64,000 nucleotides of DNA, from the NCBI GenBank assembly GCA_937927235.1, contig CALBCM010000015.1, positions 1 to 64,000 of the forward strand, read 5' to 3'. The notes under the pieces are model-generated. The model did not search any database and was not told the origin of the DNA. It worked only from the letters and a program-made list of their open reading frames with translations. The stretch is from an uncultured Johnsonella sp. (GTDB lineage: Bacteria; Bacillota; Clostridia; Lachnospirales; Lachnospiraceae). Positions 1 to 8,015 of the stretch are shown one piece after another. Position 1 is the first letter of the stretch, and the number at the start of each line of letters is the position of its first letter. Position numbers and translations under genes: made by a program.

Positions 1-2
1 AG

Positions 3-368
3 GTAAGTGAAGAAGTATATAAAGCCTACTGGAAGATAACGGAGCATGAAAAATACCTTATTAAGAAAGATTGGAAAAACAATGTAATACCGTTTTCAGC
101 ACTGGATTATGATGGTCATTTTATAGATAACATCGTAGATGAAAGCATTGATATTGAAAAAATTATAGAAGTAAAAATGCAAATTGAAGAACTGGATAAG
201 GCATTAAATTCCCTTACAGAAGAAAGGGACATCATTACTGCCGTATTTTTCAGAGAGGAGAGTTTACGGTCTATCGGAGAAAGAAAAAACAGAAGCTATC
301 AGGCAATCGGGAAAAGGAGGGATAAGATTTTAGAAAAACTGAGAAAATTTTTAGAAGATAAATTCTAA
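3..368 (+). CDS. Sigma-70-like/HTH protein of a mobile element (5' partial)
   Basis: The frame is open from the first bases of the window to the stop at 366-368, so the N-terminus lies outside. The visible part begins VSEEVYKAYWKITEHEKYL and includes a stretch ending SALDYDG, which I recognise from the short sigma-factor-like proteins of Firmicutes conjugative and mobilizable elements. The C-terminal third (EERDIITAVFFREESLRSIG onward, then QAIGKRRDKIL) looks like a sigma region 4-type helix-turn-helix. Such proteins usually sit near excision or transfer genes and probably act in element regulation. A hairpin terminator follows the stop. The family call is fairly secure; the regulatory role is inferred from relatives. 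Confidence 0.65.
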   Translation, partial: VSEEVYKAYWKITEHEKYLIKKDWKNNVIPFSALDYDGHFIDNIVDESIDIEKIIEVKMQIEELDKALNSLTEERDIITAVFFREESLRSIGERKNRSYQAIGKRRDKILEKLRKFLEDKF

Positions 369-391
369 AGAGATTGGAAAGGTTAAGTATC

Positions 392-420
392 AAAGAAAGG
401 TACTTAGCCTTTCTTTGTTT
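392..420 (+). terminator. Rho-independent terminator after the sigma-like gene
   Basis: A 9-bp perfect stem (392-400 paired with 408-416) with a 7-nt loop is followed by a short T-rich stretch. It lies 24 bp past the stop of the sigma-like gene. Confidence 0.6.
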
Positions 421-467
421 GGAACACAACAATATTGAAATGGAGGAAATTAAAATGAAAGAGTTAG

Positions 468-974
468 AAAAGGCGATTGGGAACATTTTCCAAAGGAATG
501 TTAATGAAATTCTCTCTATCAGTTGCCTTGTCACATTCGCCAAAATTATTGATATTAGATGAAGTAACGAGTGGTTTGGATCCTGTTGCAAGGGATGATG
601 TGTTAGAAACTCTTATGGAGTTTATTCAAGATGAGAAACATTCTATTCTTTTTTCAACACATATTACAAGTGATTTAGAAAAAATTTCTGATTACATTAC
701 GCTTATACATCAAGGAAAGGTTTTACTATCAATTTCTAAAGAAAGATTGTTAAGTGATTTCGCTATATTAAGATGTAAAAAATCAGAGTTTTTTAAAATG
801 GACAATAAAAATTTTTGGGCATATTTAGAAAAAGACTATCAAGTGAATGTACTGGTTTCAAATGTTGAATACTTAAAATCACAATATACTACGATGGTGT
901 TTGATAAAGTGAGTATCGAAGAATTGTTAACAATACTTATAAAAGGAGAATCTTATGAAAGGGATTTTAGTTGA
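468..974 (+). pseudogene. ABC transporter ATP-binding protein, N-terminal half deleted
   Basis: The frame encodes only the C-terminal half of an ABC ATPase. The signature loop region (TFSKGMLMKFSLSVALS) is followed directly by Walker B (LLILDEVTSGLDP) and an H-loop (FSTHI). Walker A and the Q-loop are absent, and an in-frame stop at 465-467 closes the frame upstream. About 100-130 N-terminal residues of the family are therefore missing. A TTG at 477 could start a 165-residue product, but it could not bind ATP normally. Codon use is very AT-rich. It overlaps the permease start by 20 bp, so the pair was once a transport operon, probably of the small ABC-2 export type. I infer a deletion that fused this gene to the end of the upstream element near 430-468. 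Confidence 0.75.
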
Positions 975-1596
975 TAGCTATTATAAAACTTTAGGAGGGA
1001 TGAAACTATTATTAGGGCTTTTAAGTTTTGTAGGAGCATTAATTATATTATTTATAAAAATACAATTTATTGTAGAAGGATATATGCTTTTAGTATTTTT
1101 TTGCGTTCCGATATACGCTTTATTGATTAATAGTAAAGATACAGAACTTGCATGGAGTCAATATGAGCTGATTCTTCCTATAAAGAAGGATAATATAGTA
1201 AAGAGTAAATATTTTATATATTTATTTTGGCTTTTTTTATCATTTGTTTTTAATTTGCTTTATATTAAAGGAGTATTACTTTTTGAAGGCTACAAGCACT
1301 TTGATTTAGGTTTCAAAGATATAGAAACAATTTTTATTTTAGCAGTTTCTTTTGGCATACAGCTCTGTGCTTGGTTTTATCCAATATGGTATGTGATTGA
1401 TTTTACTAAAAGAGAAATTACTATTTTTATTAGTGGAATAGTTACATTATTTAGCATAATTGGATTAACATACTTTTTGAACATTAATGGTATTATTCTT
1501 GAAACGGGGAGGCGTGTTGTCATAATAAATTCAATATTAATGTTTATTATTTCATATTTTATATCAAAAAAGATTTATAAAAACAAAGAATTCTAA
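955..1596 (+). CDS. ABC-2 type transporter permease
   Basis: A 213-residue integral membrane protein with about six hydrophobic segments spread over its length, consistent with the small ABC-2 permease families (ABC2_membrane_5-like) that pair with a single ATPase. Its ATG at 955 overlaps the last codons of the truncated ATPase and has an AGGAG ribosome-binding site just upstream. The reading frame is complete. Because the partner ATPase lacks Walker A, the transporter is probably non-functional unless another ATPase substitutes. The region is strikingly AT-rich compared with the genes after 4.3 kb, a sign of foreign origin. The substrate cannot be told from the sequence. Confidence 0.6.
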   Translation: MKGILVDSYYKTLGGMKLLLGLLSFVGALIILFIKIQFIVEGYMLLVFFCVPIYALLINSKDTELAWSQYELILPIKKDNIVKSKYFIYLFWLFLSFVFNLLYIKGVLLFEGYKHFDLGFKDIETIFILAVSFGIQLCAWFYPIWYVIDFTKREITIFISGIVTLFSIIGLTYFLNINGIILETGRRVVIINSILMFIISYFISKKIYKNKEF

Positions 1597-1647
1597 CTGA
1601 TAGTGTTACTTATGTGAAGCTCATGATAATAAAAATAAGTAATTAAT

Positions 1648-2134
1648 AAGTAAGGAAGGTATTGAGCTTGATGCAGCCTATGATTTTGAGGATTATCGGG
1701 AGAAAGTGAACCGTTATATAGGTGAGCATGGAAGTACTTTGGCAATTTATAAGCTGACACAGGGGGATTATCAGGAGCTGGAGCGTGTTCTTACCTGTGA
1801 GCATGGAAGCAGGGAAGATTATAAGCGCGAATTTGGAGATACCCCCTTTGGCATTCTTGTACGCAAAATTGCTAAATTAGACCACGATGCAGCGAGGCAG
1901 GCATTTTCCGTATTTATAAATGATGAGTCGTTGAATCAACGATAAATTACTTTTGTACATAAAATTATTAATTATATTGAGCAAAACGGCTATATGGATA
2001 ATGTTGCTGAGCTGCAAAGACCGCCGTTTGATAAGCCAATCAGCTTTATTAAGCTGTTTGATGCTCAAAAGAGAGCTGTTTTAATGAAGGCTGTGAACGA
2101 GGTGAAGGACAATGCGATTAATATTGCCGGATAA
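1648..2134 (+). pseudogene. Type I restriction HsdR C-terminal remnant with nonsense codon
   Basis: Translating frame 2 from about 1648 gives a continuous match to what I recognise as the C-terminal region of type I restriction enzyme R subunits (EcoEI_R_C type): DAAYDFEDYREKVNRYIG, then LTQGDYQELERVL, GDTPFGILVRKIAKLDHDAA and FVHKIINYIEQNGYM. The frame is interrupted by TAA at 1943-1945, but the same frame and the same protein family continue to the TAA at 2132-2134. The expected residue at the stop is probably Gln, so a CAA to TAA change explains it. The helicase and nuclease portion (most of a roughly 1000-residue protein) is missing. No hsdM or hsdS is nearby. This is a defence-system fossil. 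The 5' homology boundary is approximate. Confidence 0.7.
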
Positions 2135-2219
2135 TTATTTGCACTCAATATAAAACGGCATTTGCTTTAACTGTGAGATAAAATACTCCTACAGATAGAA
2201 GATGAATTTATCTAAGTAG

Positions 2220-2243
2220 CATAAAAAGTTTAAACTTTTTATG
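2220..2243. repeat. 24-bp perfect palindrome
   Basis: The two 12-nt halves are exact reverse complements with no loop (CATAAAAAGTTT and its complement). It lies 86 bp past the hsdR remnant. No T-run follows directly, so it reads more like a protein-binding or recombination site than a terminator. Confidence 0.6.
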
Positions 2244-2291
2244 TTTAATCTATTGACATAGAACTAAGAATAAGTAGATTCTACATAATTG

Positions 2292-2327
2292 GGAAGTGGT
2301 TAGTTTGCCACTTCCTTGTTTGTTTTT
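2292..2327 (+). terminator. Rho-independent terminator
   Basis: GGAAGTGG (2292-2299) pairs perfectly with CCACTTCC (2308-2315) across an 8-nt loop and is followed by a T-rich stretch to 2327. It probably belonged to a now-lost gene upstream. Confidence 0.7.
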
Positions 2328-2393
2328 GCTAATGATTATTTTACTCAATAATTATTTTACTCTAGCAGGTTGTGAGATGAGTCTTGTAAATTT

Positions 2394-2579
2394 GTGGCAA
2401 ATACCTTATACTTAAAACAGAAAACCGTTAGGCAGAGCGTTAAATACTGCCAAAGGCACTATTACAATTACATATATGAGATTGTCCTATACAAGCCGGA
2501 TGAGGAGCAAAATATGTACCGCATTCGCAAACTGTACTGCATGGGAGGTTTAGTACTCGATACAGTTACGACAAAGTAA
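2394..2579 (+). CDS. Hypothetical short ORF, possibly a gene remnant
   Basis: A 61-codon frame starting at GTG with no good ribosome-binding site. The product has no recognisable motif (notable only for several Tyr and Cys residues) and no membrane segment. It sits among other debris between the hsdR fossil and the fic gene. It may be a fragment of an element gene rather than a real coding sequence. Confidence 0.2.
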   Translation: MANTLYLKQKTVRQSVKYCQRHYYNYIYEIVLYKPDEEQNMYRIRKLYCMGGLVLDTVTTK

Positions 2580-2968
2580 GCTTTGCCGTAAAGGGTGTTG
2601 TCAACCATTTCAGGATATAACGCCGTTTTAGGTAGCAACACTTATTGGAGCTAAAGGTCAGAGGCGTAAGCCGTTACTACGACCGAGCAGTTACAAATCC
2701 ATGACCCTCAGGTTATGGTCAGCTGACAATGACGATGTCTAACAGATGGCTTTTATGAGCAGGAGCTTTCTTTTAAAAATATTATTCTTTGTTATCCAAG
2801 CAGTGGTAACAGGAAAGATTACTGCCCCTATGTTTAATGAAGAATGACGTTTTTACATGAAATCTATGCTGAATATATGATTCTTGCTGAGAACAATGCA
2901 AAGAATTCAAGGAAAACATTGAAGCATTTGTGTATTTGATTGAGTGTTTGCTATAAGGAAGGATTGTG
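2580..2968. other. Non-coding or degenerate stretch before fic
   Basis: Nearly 390 bp with no convincing reading frame. Short protein-like stretches appear in different frames, as expected of decayed element DNA. No terminator, RNA gene or strong promoter was recognised. The last bases (2955-2962) carry the ribosome-binding site of the fic gene. Confidence 0.4.
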
Positions 2969-4099
2969 ATGACTGATAAGAAAAAACGTCATATTAAGGA
3001 TAAACATACCGACCCCTTTGCCGAGTATTTTATATCGGGGGAGCCGGGCAGGGCAGATAAGGCTTATGCGTGGCAGACAGCTATCGGACTGCAGGATGTA
3101 GATAAGCTGAAAACTTCTGATTATCTCCTTAATACGGCAAAGGATAATATTGAAGGGGGTATCAGTATCGAGGAAGCAAAAAAGCGAATTGATAGCTATT
3201 ACGAGGAGAATAGACACCACCAGCCTGAGCGGACAGAAGAAGCAGACAAGGTTTCAGTAAGGATTGCAGAAATCCTTTCTGAGAATTCCTTCGTGTTTTC
3301 TCCTACTCAGTATATCTCAATTCATAAACGGCTGTTTCAAGGTATTTATTCTCATGCAGGAATGATAAGGGATTACAATATTTCAAAGAAAGAATGGATA
3401 CTTGACGGTGCCTCGGTGATGTATGGCGGTGTAACAGAGCTGCGGGAAACACTGGATTATGATTTTCGGACAGAAAAAGAATTCAGCTATGCTGACCTTT
3501 CAATGAGTGAAATCATTAAGCACCTTGCCGGATTCATATCAAGACTGTGGCAAATTCACATTTTTGGTGAGGGAAATACCCGTACGACTGCGGTATTCTT
3601 CATTAAGTACATACGTTCGCTGGGCTTTCTTGTAACAAATGATGTTTTTGCGAAGAATGCATGGTACTTCCGCAATGCACTTGTCAGGGCGAATTACTCT
3701 GCTTTTGGTGCAGGAGTGCATGAAGACTTGTCCTACCTTGAGAGCTTCCTTAGGAATCTGCTGATGGGTGAAGATAATGAGCTTAAGAATAGATATCTCC
3801 ATATTGCATGGGAGGGCTCAGTTTACTCGGAGGAGAAACAGCCCATTAAACAACCCATTGAAAAAAACAGCCCTTTCATCATTCTTGAAATGAAATCTGT
3901 ATTATCAAGGACTAAAGCGAATATAATCAGGCTTTATGGAGCATTTGGAAATGAAAAGGTATTTGGTCGAAGGGACGTTATGGAAGTGCTGGGAATCACT
4001 GAAAGACCGGCAACAGCACTGATCGCCAAGATGTACGAGCTTGGGCTTACGGAGCGGATAACAGGTGCAGGGAAAGGAAAATACCGCTTTATCGTCTGA
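2969..4099 (+). CDS. Fic family protein (probable AMP/NMP transferase)
   Basis: A 376-residue Fic-domain protein. The catalytic loop reads HIFGEGNTRTT starting at His197, the HxFxEGNxR form; the second Arg of the classical motif is replaced, as in the HxFGEGNTRT subgroup. An upstream segment around residues 55-75 (NTAKDNIEGG) resembles the autoinhibitory helix motif, suggesting a self-regulated enzyme. The C-terminus (about 320-376) looks like a winged helix. Fic proteins transfer AMP or related groups from nucleotide to target hydroxyls. The start is ATG 2969 with AAGGAAGG 6 nt upstream; GTG 2966 is the alternative. There is no adjacent Phd/antitoxin gene. The target is unknown. Its neighbours are remnants of mobile or defence genes, so it is likely accessory. 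Confidence 0.85.
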   Translation: MTDKKKRHIKDKHTDPFAEYFISGEPGRADKAYAWQTAIGLQDVDKLKTSDYLLNTAKDNIEGGISIEEAKKRIDSYYEENRHHQPERTEEADKVSVRIAEILSENSFVFSPTQYISIHKRLFQGIYSHAGMIRDYNISKKEWILDGASVMYGGVTELRETLDYDFRTEKEFSYADLSMSEIIKHLAGFISRLWQIHIFGEGNTRTTAVFFIKYIRSLGFLVTNDVFAKNAWYFRNALVRANYSAFGAGVHEDLSYLESFLRNLLMGEDNELKNRYLHIAWEGSVYSEEKQPIKQPIEKNSPFIILEMKSVLSRTKANIIRLYGAFGNEKVFGRRDVMEVLGITERPATALIAKMYELGLTERITGAGKGKYRFIV

Positions 4100-4137
4100 T
4101 GAGATTTAAAATTTTAAATATTAGTGTATTAAAAAGG

Positions 4138-4167
4138 TCACCGGAGATGTTCTTCGGTGATTTTGTT
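4138..4167 (+). terminator. Rho-independent terminator of fic
   Basis: A 10-bp stem with one G-U pair (4138-4147 with 4151-4160), a 3-nt loop, then TTTTGTTAT. Confidence 0.8.
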
Positions 4168-4264
4168 ATATAAATAATCAGCTGTATTACTGTACTTACT
4201 TTAAAATATGCAAAAGTAAAGGGGATAGCTTGGCACTTGCTTAACTAAACCTTATGAAAAAAAG

Positions 4265-4294
4265 TTGAATATATAAGAGATAATTTGCTATAAT
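4265..4294 (+). promoter_or_regulatory. Sigma-A promoter for the GNAT gene
   Basis: TTGAAT at 4265-4270, 18-bp spacer, TATAAT at 4289-4294 preceded by TGC (extended -10). The transcription start would fall near 4301, about 50 bp before the gene. Confidence 0.7.
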
Positions 4295-4351
4295 AATATT
4301 TGGGCAAATTTGCCGATTTGTAATTTTATAACTGTGAAGGAGCTAATAAAA

Positions 4352-4852
4352 ATGAGAATGGAATTAAAAGAATGGAATTTGGAATATAAGCAGGCTTTGA
4401 TAAATATATGCACTCAGGTAGACCGCTCTTATCTTTCAGACAGGCTGCCGGAGCCCTATACGGAGGAAGCTGCTGATTCTTGGCTTAATATGGTTAAAGA
4501 GCATGATGGGAAGGAAGGTATATTTAGAGCTGTTGTGTATGAGGGAAAAATTGTCGGTAATATTTCCATAGAAAGAAAATCCGGTATTTACCGCAAGGAT
4601 GCAGAGCTTGGGTATATGCTGCTTACAGAATACTGGTCAAAGGGAATTGCGACAGAGGCTGTAGGATTGATTTGCAAGGAGGCATTTGAGGAGCTTGATA
4701 TAATAAGACTTACCGCCTTTGCTTATCAGAAAAACATTGCTTCACAGAAGGTACTGGAAAGAAATGGCTTTGTTTATGAAGGTATGCAAAGGAAAGCTAT
4801 TTATAAAAATGAGCAATTTTATGATTTAAATTTTTACGGAAAACTGAAATAA
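4352..4852 (+). CDS. GNAT family N-acetyltransferase (RimJ/RimL-like)
   Basis: A 166-residue GNAT-fold protein. The acetyl-CoA region is recognisable: AELGYMLLTEYWSKGIATEA, followed by the late helix NIASQKVLERNGFVYEG typical of Acetyltransf_3 / RimL-like enzymes. The family acetylates N-termini or small amines; the substrate is unknown. ATG 4352 was chosen because GAAGGAG lies 9 nt upstream; an in-frame TTG at 4310 would add an unlikely leader. It has its own promoter and ends in a hairpin shared with the convergent SDR gene, so it is monocistronic. Base composition is intermediate between the AT-rich debris upstream and the host genes downstream. Confidence 0.85.
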   Translation: MRMELKEWNLEYKQALINICTQVDRSYLSDRLPEPYTEEAADSWLNMVKEHDGKEGIFRAVVYEGKIVGNISIERKSGIYRKDAELGYMLLTEYWSKGIATEAVGLICKEAFEELDIIRLTAFAYQKNIASQKVLERNGFVYEGMQRKAIYKNEQFYDLNFYGKLK

Positions 4853-4861
4853 TCAACAGCT

Positions 4862-4908
4862 AAAACATCCCTCATTTTAAGCTTAGTGCTTTTAAAGCGG
4901 GGGATGTT
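4862..4908. terminator. Hairpin between convergent genes, copy of a dispersed repeat
   Basis: An imperfect hairpin with outer arms AACATCCC and GGGATGTT and an AT-rich inner stem. It overlaps the stop codon of the minus-strand SDR gene. A related hairpin (same CCC...TTTTAA...TTTAAA...GGGGG layout) lies at 33053-33095. It probably terminates both converging transcripts. Confidence 0.55.
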
Positions 4909-5713
4909 AAATCCAGCCCCCGTCTACTGTAATTACGGCTCCGTTTGTATAAGTGTCCTTGTCTGCAAGATAAAATACCATGTCGGCTATTTCTTCAGGC
5001 TTGCCCAGCCGTCCGGCAGGTATTTCTTCCTTTAGCAGGGCTATAGCCTCAGGCTCAAGATTTGTATTCATATCAGTAGCTATGGCTCCGCAGGCTATGC
5101 AATTTACCTGAATATTATTGGGAGCAAGCTCCTTTGCAAGAGCCTTAGTCAGAGCATTGATGCCCCCCTTTGAGGCGGAATAGGCGGCTTCACAGGAGGC
5201 TCCCGCACTTCCCCAGACGGAGGAGATGTTTATAATCTTTCCATGATTTGATTTTAACATAAGCGGAAGCACGAGCTTGCTCATATTGAAGACGGAGCCG
5301 AGATTGGTATCAATTACTCTTTTCCAATCCTCATAAGACATGTCCTGAAGCAGTCCTATATAGGAGATACCCGCATTATTTACCAGAACATCTACTGTCA
5401 GCTCCAGACCTTTAAGCTGATTAAACAGATTTAAGAAGGAATTATTGCATTCTAAAAAATCTCCGGTATCACAGATTACCTCAAAGCAAAATAAAGGCGA
5501 GGCAAAGCTGCTTAAAACAGGTTTCTCTGCTGCATATAAATAGCTTCTCTGCAAGCTGAGCACTTCCTGCTTTACAAGTGCAAGCTTGTCTTTATTATGT
5601 ATACAGTTAATAATAAGATTATAGCCGTTTTGGGCAAATTTTAAGGCTATAGCTCTGCCTATGCCTCGGGAGGCTCCGGTAATAAGTGCAGTTTTCGGTT
5701 TCATAAATTTCAT
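4907..5713 (-). CDS. SDR family oxidoreductase (FabG-like)
   Basis: A 268-residue short-chain dehydrogenase. It has the Rossmann nucleotide-binding motif TGASRGIG at the N-terminus, NNAG in the middle, and the Ser-Tyr-Lys catalytic set with YSASK. The C-terminus (ITVDGGWI) is the classical FabG-like ending. Compared with FabG (about 245 residues) there is an insertion around residues 50-90 that replaces the short loop after the second beta strand. It may be the elongation reductase of fatty acid synthesis or an NAD(P)H-dependent oxidoreductase of unknown substrate; no other fab gene is nearby, which favours the latter. The start is uncertain by three codons (ATG at 5713 or 5704). It converges on the GNAT gene. 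Confidence 0.85.
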   Translation of the reverse strand: MKFMKPKTALITGASRGIGRAIALKFAQNGYNLIINCIHNKDKLALVKQEVLSLQRSYLYAAEKPVLSSFASPLFCFEVICDTGDFLECNNSFLNLFNQLKGLELTVDVLVNNAGISYIGLLQDMSYEDWKRVIDTNLGSVFNMSKLVLPLMLKSNHGKIINISSVWGSAGASCEAAYSASKGGINALTKALAKELAPNNIQVNCIACGAIATDMNTNLEPEAIALLKEEIPAGRLGKPEEIADMVFYLADKDTYTNGAVITVDGGWI

Positions 5714-6193
5714 TTCTCATTTCTGCTAAAATAGTTTTAAAGAATTTACAAGCAACGATTCCGTTTAAGGCTGCAATTTTGAAACGGAAGGCTGACGGTA
5801 TTAATTCTAAAATATTACAAAAGAATTACGAACATTAAAATCAATTTAAACAGCTTATTTAAAAGACTATTTCTCCGGATAGCTGATATAAAACAGAAAG
5901 TATCTGTAACATATTTGTCATATACAACTCATTGATTGTTAATATTTATGTGTAATTCTTAAATTTTTAATAACTTATTGAATAATAAATGTAAACGTGA
6001 TATAATGAGCCAAGCTAAAAATAACTTTGCTGGCAAGGCTTGCAGCTCTATGATATAAAACTGCAGGACTGAAGCAAAAAATACTTTATAAATACCTGCA
6101 CTGAGGCGGGCATATTTAAAACATAGATATTTTATACTATGCTTTTAAGTTTGACAACAGTTTGTAAATTTAGTGAATGGAGATTTTGGTTTG
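5714..6193. other. Divergent intergenic region with long 5' UTR
   Basis: This 480-bp gap separates the minus-strand SDR gene from the plus-strand NlpC/P60 gene. It contains the promoter at 5978-6006 and hence a leader of about 180 nt. The leader has a small hairpin (GCAAG-G-CTTGC near 6032-6042) and further short inverted stretches. I compared it by eye with the c-di-AMP and c-di-GMP riboswitch consensus and saw no match. A regulatory role is possible but unproven. Confidence 0.4.
5978..6006 (+). promoter_or_regulatory. Sigma-A promoter for the NlpC/P60 gene
   Basis: TTGAAT at 5978-5983, 17-bp spacer, perfect TATAAT at 6001-6006. Confidence 0.7.
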
Positions 6194-7033
6194 ATGATAA
6201 GAAAATGCCTGATTATTACAGCAGTACTTTTTAGTATGACTATGACATGGAGTATGACAGCTTTTGCAGATGTTAATAATAATTCGGAAAATGAAATAAT
6301 AGCACCGCTTAATACGGGTACAGGTGACAGTAATCTTGTCCAGGAAACTCAGGAAGCTTCTGTTGCAGAAGTTGCCAAGAAGGAAAAAAACGAAACGAAA
6401 ATTGAAACTCAAGCCGGAGAGATACAGGTTGAAAAAATAGGAGAAAAGAGTGCTGAGGAGAAGGCAGCTGAGCAGAAAAAGGAAGAGTCGTCACAAAAAA
6501 CTGTAAAGCTTCTTGAGGTAAAGGTAGTAGGAAACGAAACTATAGTTGAGGAATTTGTACCTGACCCTGAGGAGGAGGAAGAGGTAAGAAAAAGAACTGA
6601 CAACTATTCTACAAGCTTGAGCGAAGCTAAGACCTCTTCATTCGGTGAGTCTGCAAAGCGCGCTTCTTACAGTGCCGAAAGAGAAGCTATGGTAGCTTTT
6701 GCCAAGAAGTTTTTGGGTAATCCTTATGTTTACGGCGGTACAAGCCTTACCAATGGTACTGACTGTTCAGGCTTTACCATGCAGATTTATGCTAACTTCG
6801 GTCATTCTATAGGTAGAAGTTCCAGACAGCAGGCAGGGAACGGCAGACAAATCTCAGAATCTGAAATTCAGCCTGGAGATTTGATATTCTATGCAAAGGG
6901 AAGTTATATAAACCACGTTGCCATGTATATAGGAAACGGACAGGTTATACATGCGAGCAACAGGAAAGTAGGTATTGTCATATCTCCGGTAACCTACAGA
7001 AATCCGGTAAAGATTGTGAATTTCCTTGACTAA
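6194..7033 (+). CDS. Secreted NlpC/P60 cell-wall endopeptidase
   Basis: A 279-residue exported protein. Residues 1-26 form a signal peptide with a likely cut after AFA. Residues 27-165 are a Glu/Lys-rich, probably extended linker. The C-terminal 110 residues are an NlpC/P60 domain with the catalytic Cys191 (TDCSGF), His241 (NHVAMYIG) and a third polar residue His253 (VIHAS). Enzymes of this family cleave gamma-D-Glu-diaminopimelate bonds in peptidoglycan stem peptides. No separate wall-binding repeats (LysM, SH3) are visible; the charged linker may position it at the wall. ATG 6194 follows the ribosome-binding site TGGAGA; an upstream GTG at 6173 has none. The gene is monocistronic with a long leader. 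Confidence 0.88.
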   Translation: MIRKCLIITAVLFSMTMTWSMTAFADVNNNSENEIIAPLNTGTGDSNLVQETQEASVAEVAKKEKNETKIETQAGEIQVEKIGEKSAEEKAAEQKKEESSQKTVKLLEVKVVGNETIVEEFVPDPEEEEEVRKRTDNYSTSLSEAKTSSFGESAKRASYSAEREAMVAFAKKFLGNPYVYGGTSLTNGTDCSGFTMQIYANFGHSIGRSSRQQAGNGRQISESEIQPGDLIFYAKGSYINHVAMYIGNGQVIHASNRKVGIVISPVTYRNPVKIVNFLD

Positions 7034-7194
7034 AATATATGATTATTGTTTTGTTATGCAGACCTATGCAGACAGCTCCCACTTTAAAGTCGCAGAGGTT
7101 TAATTCCGGCTGATAGCCTGCGGGGATGAAAACAGCTGATAATAGGTGGGAGAGGGCGGATGGCAAGTATTTTGCTGATAGTTTTCAATGTTTG

Positions 7195-7230
7195 AGAGGT
7201 CGGTTTCCGGGGGAGTGGGAATCGACCTCT
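7195..7230 (+). other. Strong hairpin between NlpC/P60 and barnase genes
   Basis: Outer arms AGAGGTCG and CGACCTCT (8 bp, perfect) extend inward by about six more pairs including G-U. No T-run follows directly. It could end the NlpC/P60 transcript or form part of the leader of the barnase gene that starts 37 bp later. Confidence 0.5.
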
Positions 7231-7266
7231 ATGGTTCTTTAGGCTGATTTTTTATGAGGAAGTTAT

Positions 7267-7986
7267 ATGTATAATAATGAAATAATGAAAATATTTAAAA
7301 AATTTTTAAGCAAATTTTTGTGGTGGCAGCCCGTAACAATTCTTTTGCTGATGTTTGCAATAGGGCTTTCATCGTTTGCAGCGGCAGGCTCTTATAAAAC
7401 CAAGCCTTCCAAATCATCTTCAAAATCTTCAAGTGAAGCCGCCGTTACCTATGTGCTTGGTCAGGAGGATTGTACACAGGCTGCTGAAGAGAGCGAAGCC
7501 GCCTTAAAGGCTGATGCCTTAAATGCTTCTGTAGTTGAGCAATACGGCTCTGAGAAGGAGCAGCAGACTGTAGAAAGCGAGATGGCTGAGGAGCCTCAGG
7601 AAGCTGTCCCGGGAGAGGTGCCGCAGGCGGAGCTGACTCCAAGCATCAAAGAGGATGGCAACTATACTTCAAAGGACGAAGTGGCTTTATATATTCATAC
7701 CTATAAAAGATTGCCTAATAATTATGTAACTAAAAAGCTTGCCGAGCAGGAGGGTTGGAAAGCGGACGGAAATAACCTTGATGCAGTGCTTCCGGGAATG
7801 TGCATAGGCGGAGGAAATTTTGGAAATTATGAGGGAAAGCTTCCGCAGGATAAAAATCGCAAGTATTATGAGTGCGATATTGATTATGAAGGCGGAATCA
7901 GAAATTCAAAAAGGCTGGTGTATTCAAATGATGGTCTTATTTTTTATACAGATGACCATTATAATACATTTGAGCAGCTGTATTAA
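7267..7986 (+). CDS. Secreted barnase-type ribonuclease
   Basis: A 239-residue protein with an N-terminal hydrophobic export segment (about residues 18-40), a Ser/Lys and acidic low-complexity linker to about 130, and a C-terminal barnase (N1/T1-like microbial RNase) domain at about 133-239. All barnase active-site residues can be matched: Lys156 (YVTK), Glu202 (YYECDIDY), Arg212 and Arg216 (IRNSKRLVYS), and His231 (DDHYNTF). The family cuts RNA after guanosine and is toxic in the cytoplasm. The barstar-type inhibitor gene follows 29 bp downstream. The start ATG 7267 has GAGGAAG upstream. The long linker may anchor or display the domain outside the cell. It may serve nutrition or inter-bacterial competition; the sequence does not decide. 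Confidence 0.9.
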   Translation: MYNNEIMKIFKKFLSKFLWWQPVTILLLMFAIGLSSFAAAGSYKTKPSKSSSKSSSEAAVTYVLGQEDCTQAAEESEAALKADALNASVVEQYGSEKEQQTVESEMAEEPQEAVPGEVPQAELTPSIKEDGNYTSKDEVALYIHTYKRLPNNYVTKKLAEQEGWKADGNNLDAVLPGMCIGGGNFGNYEGKLPQDKNRKYYECDIDYEGGIRNSKRLVYSNDGLIFYTDDHYNTFEQLY

Positions 7987-8015
7987 TGAAGCCTTGCTTT
8001 TGAAAGGAAAATCAG

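Noticed and set aside
374..562. Open frame of 62 codons between the sigma-like gene and the ABC remnant
   Set aside because: It runs through the terminator hairpin and into the ABC gene in a different frame, with no family resemblance. It is a product of the deletion junction.
6151..6156. Perfect TTGACA just before the NlpC/P60 gene
   Set aside because: No -10 hexamer follows at 16-18 bp; the promoter at 5978-6006 is better.
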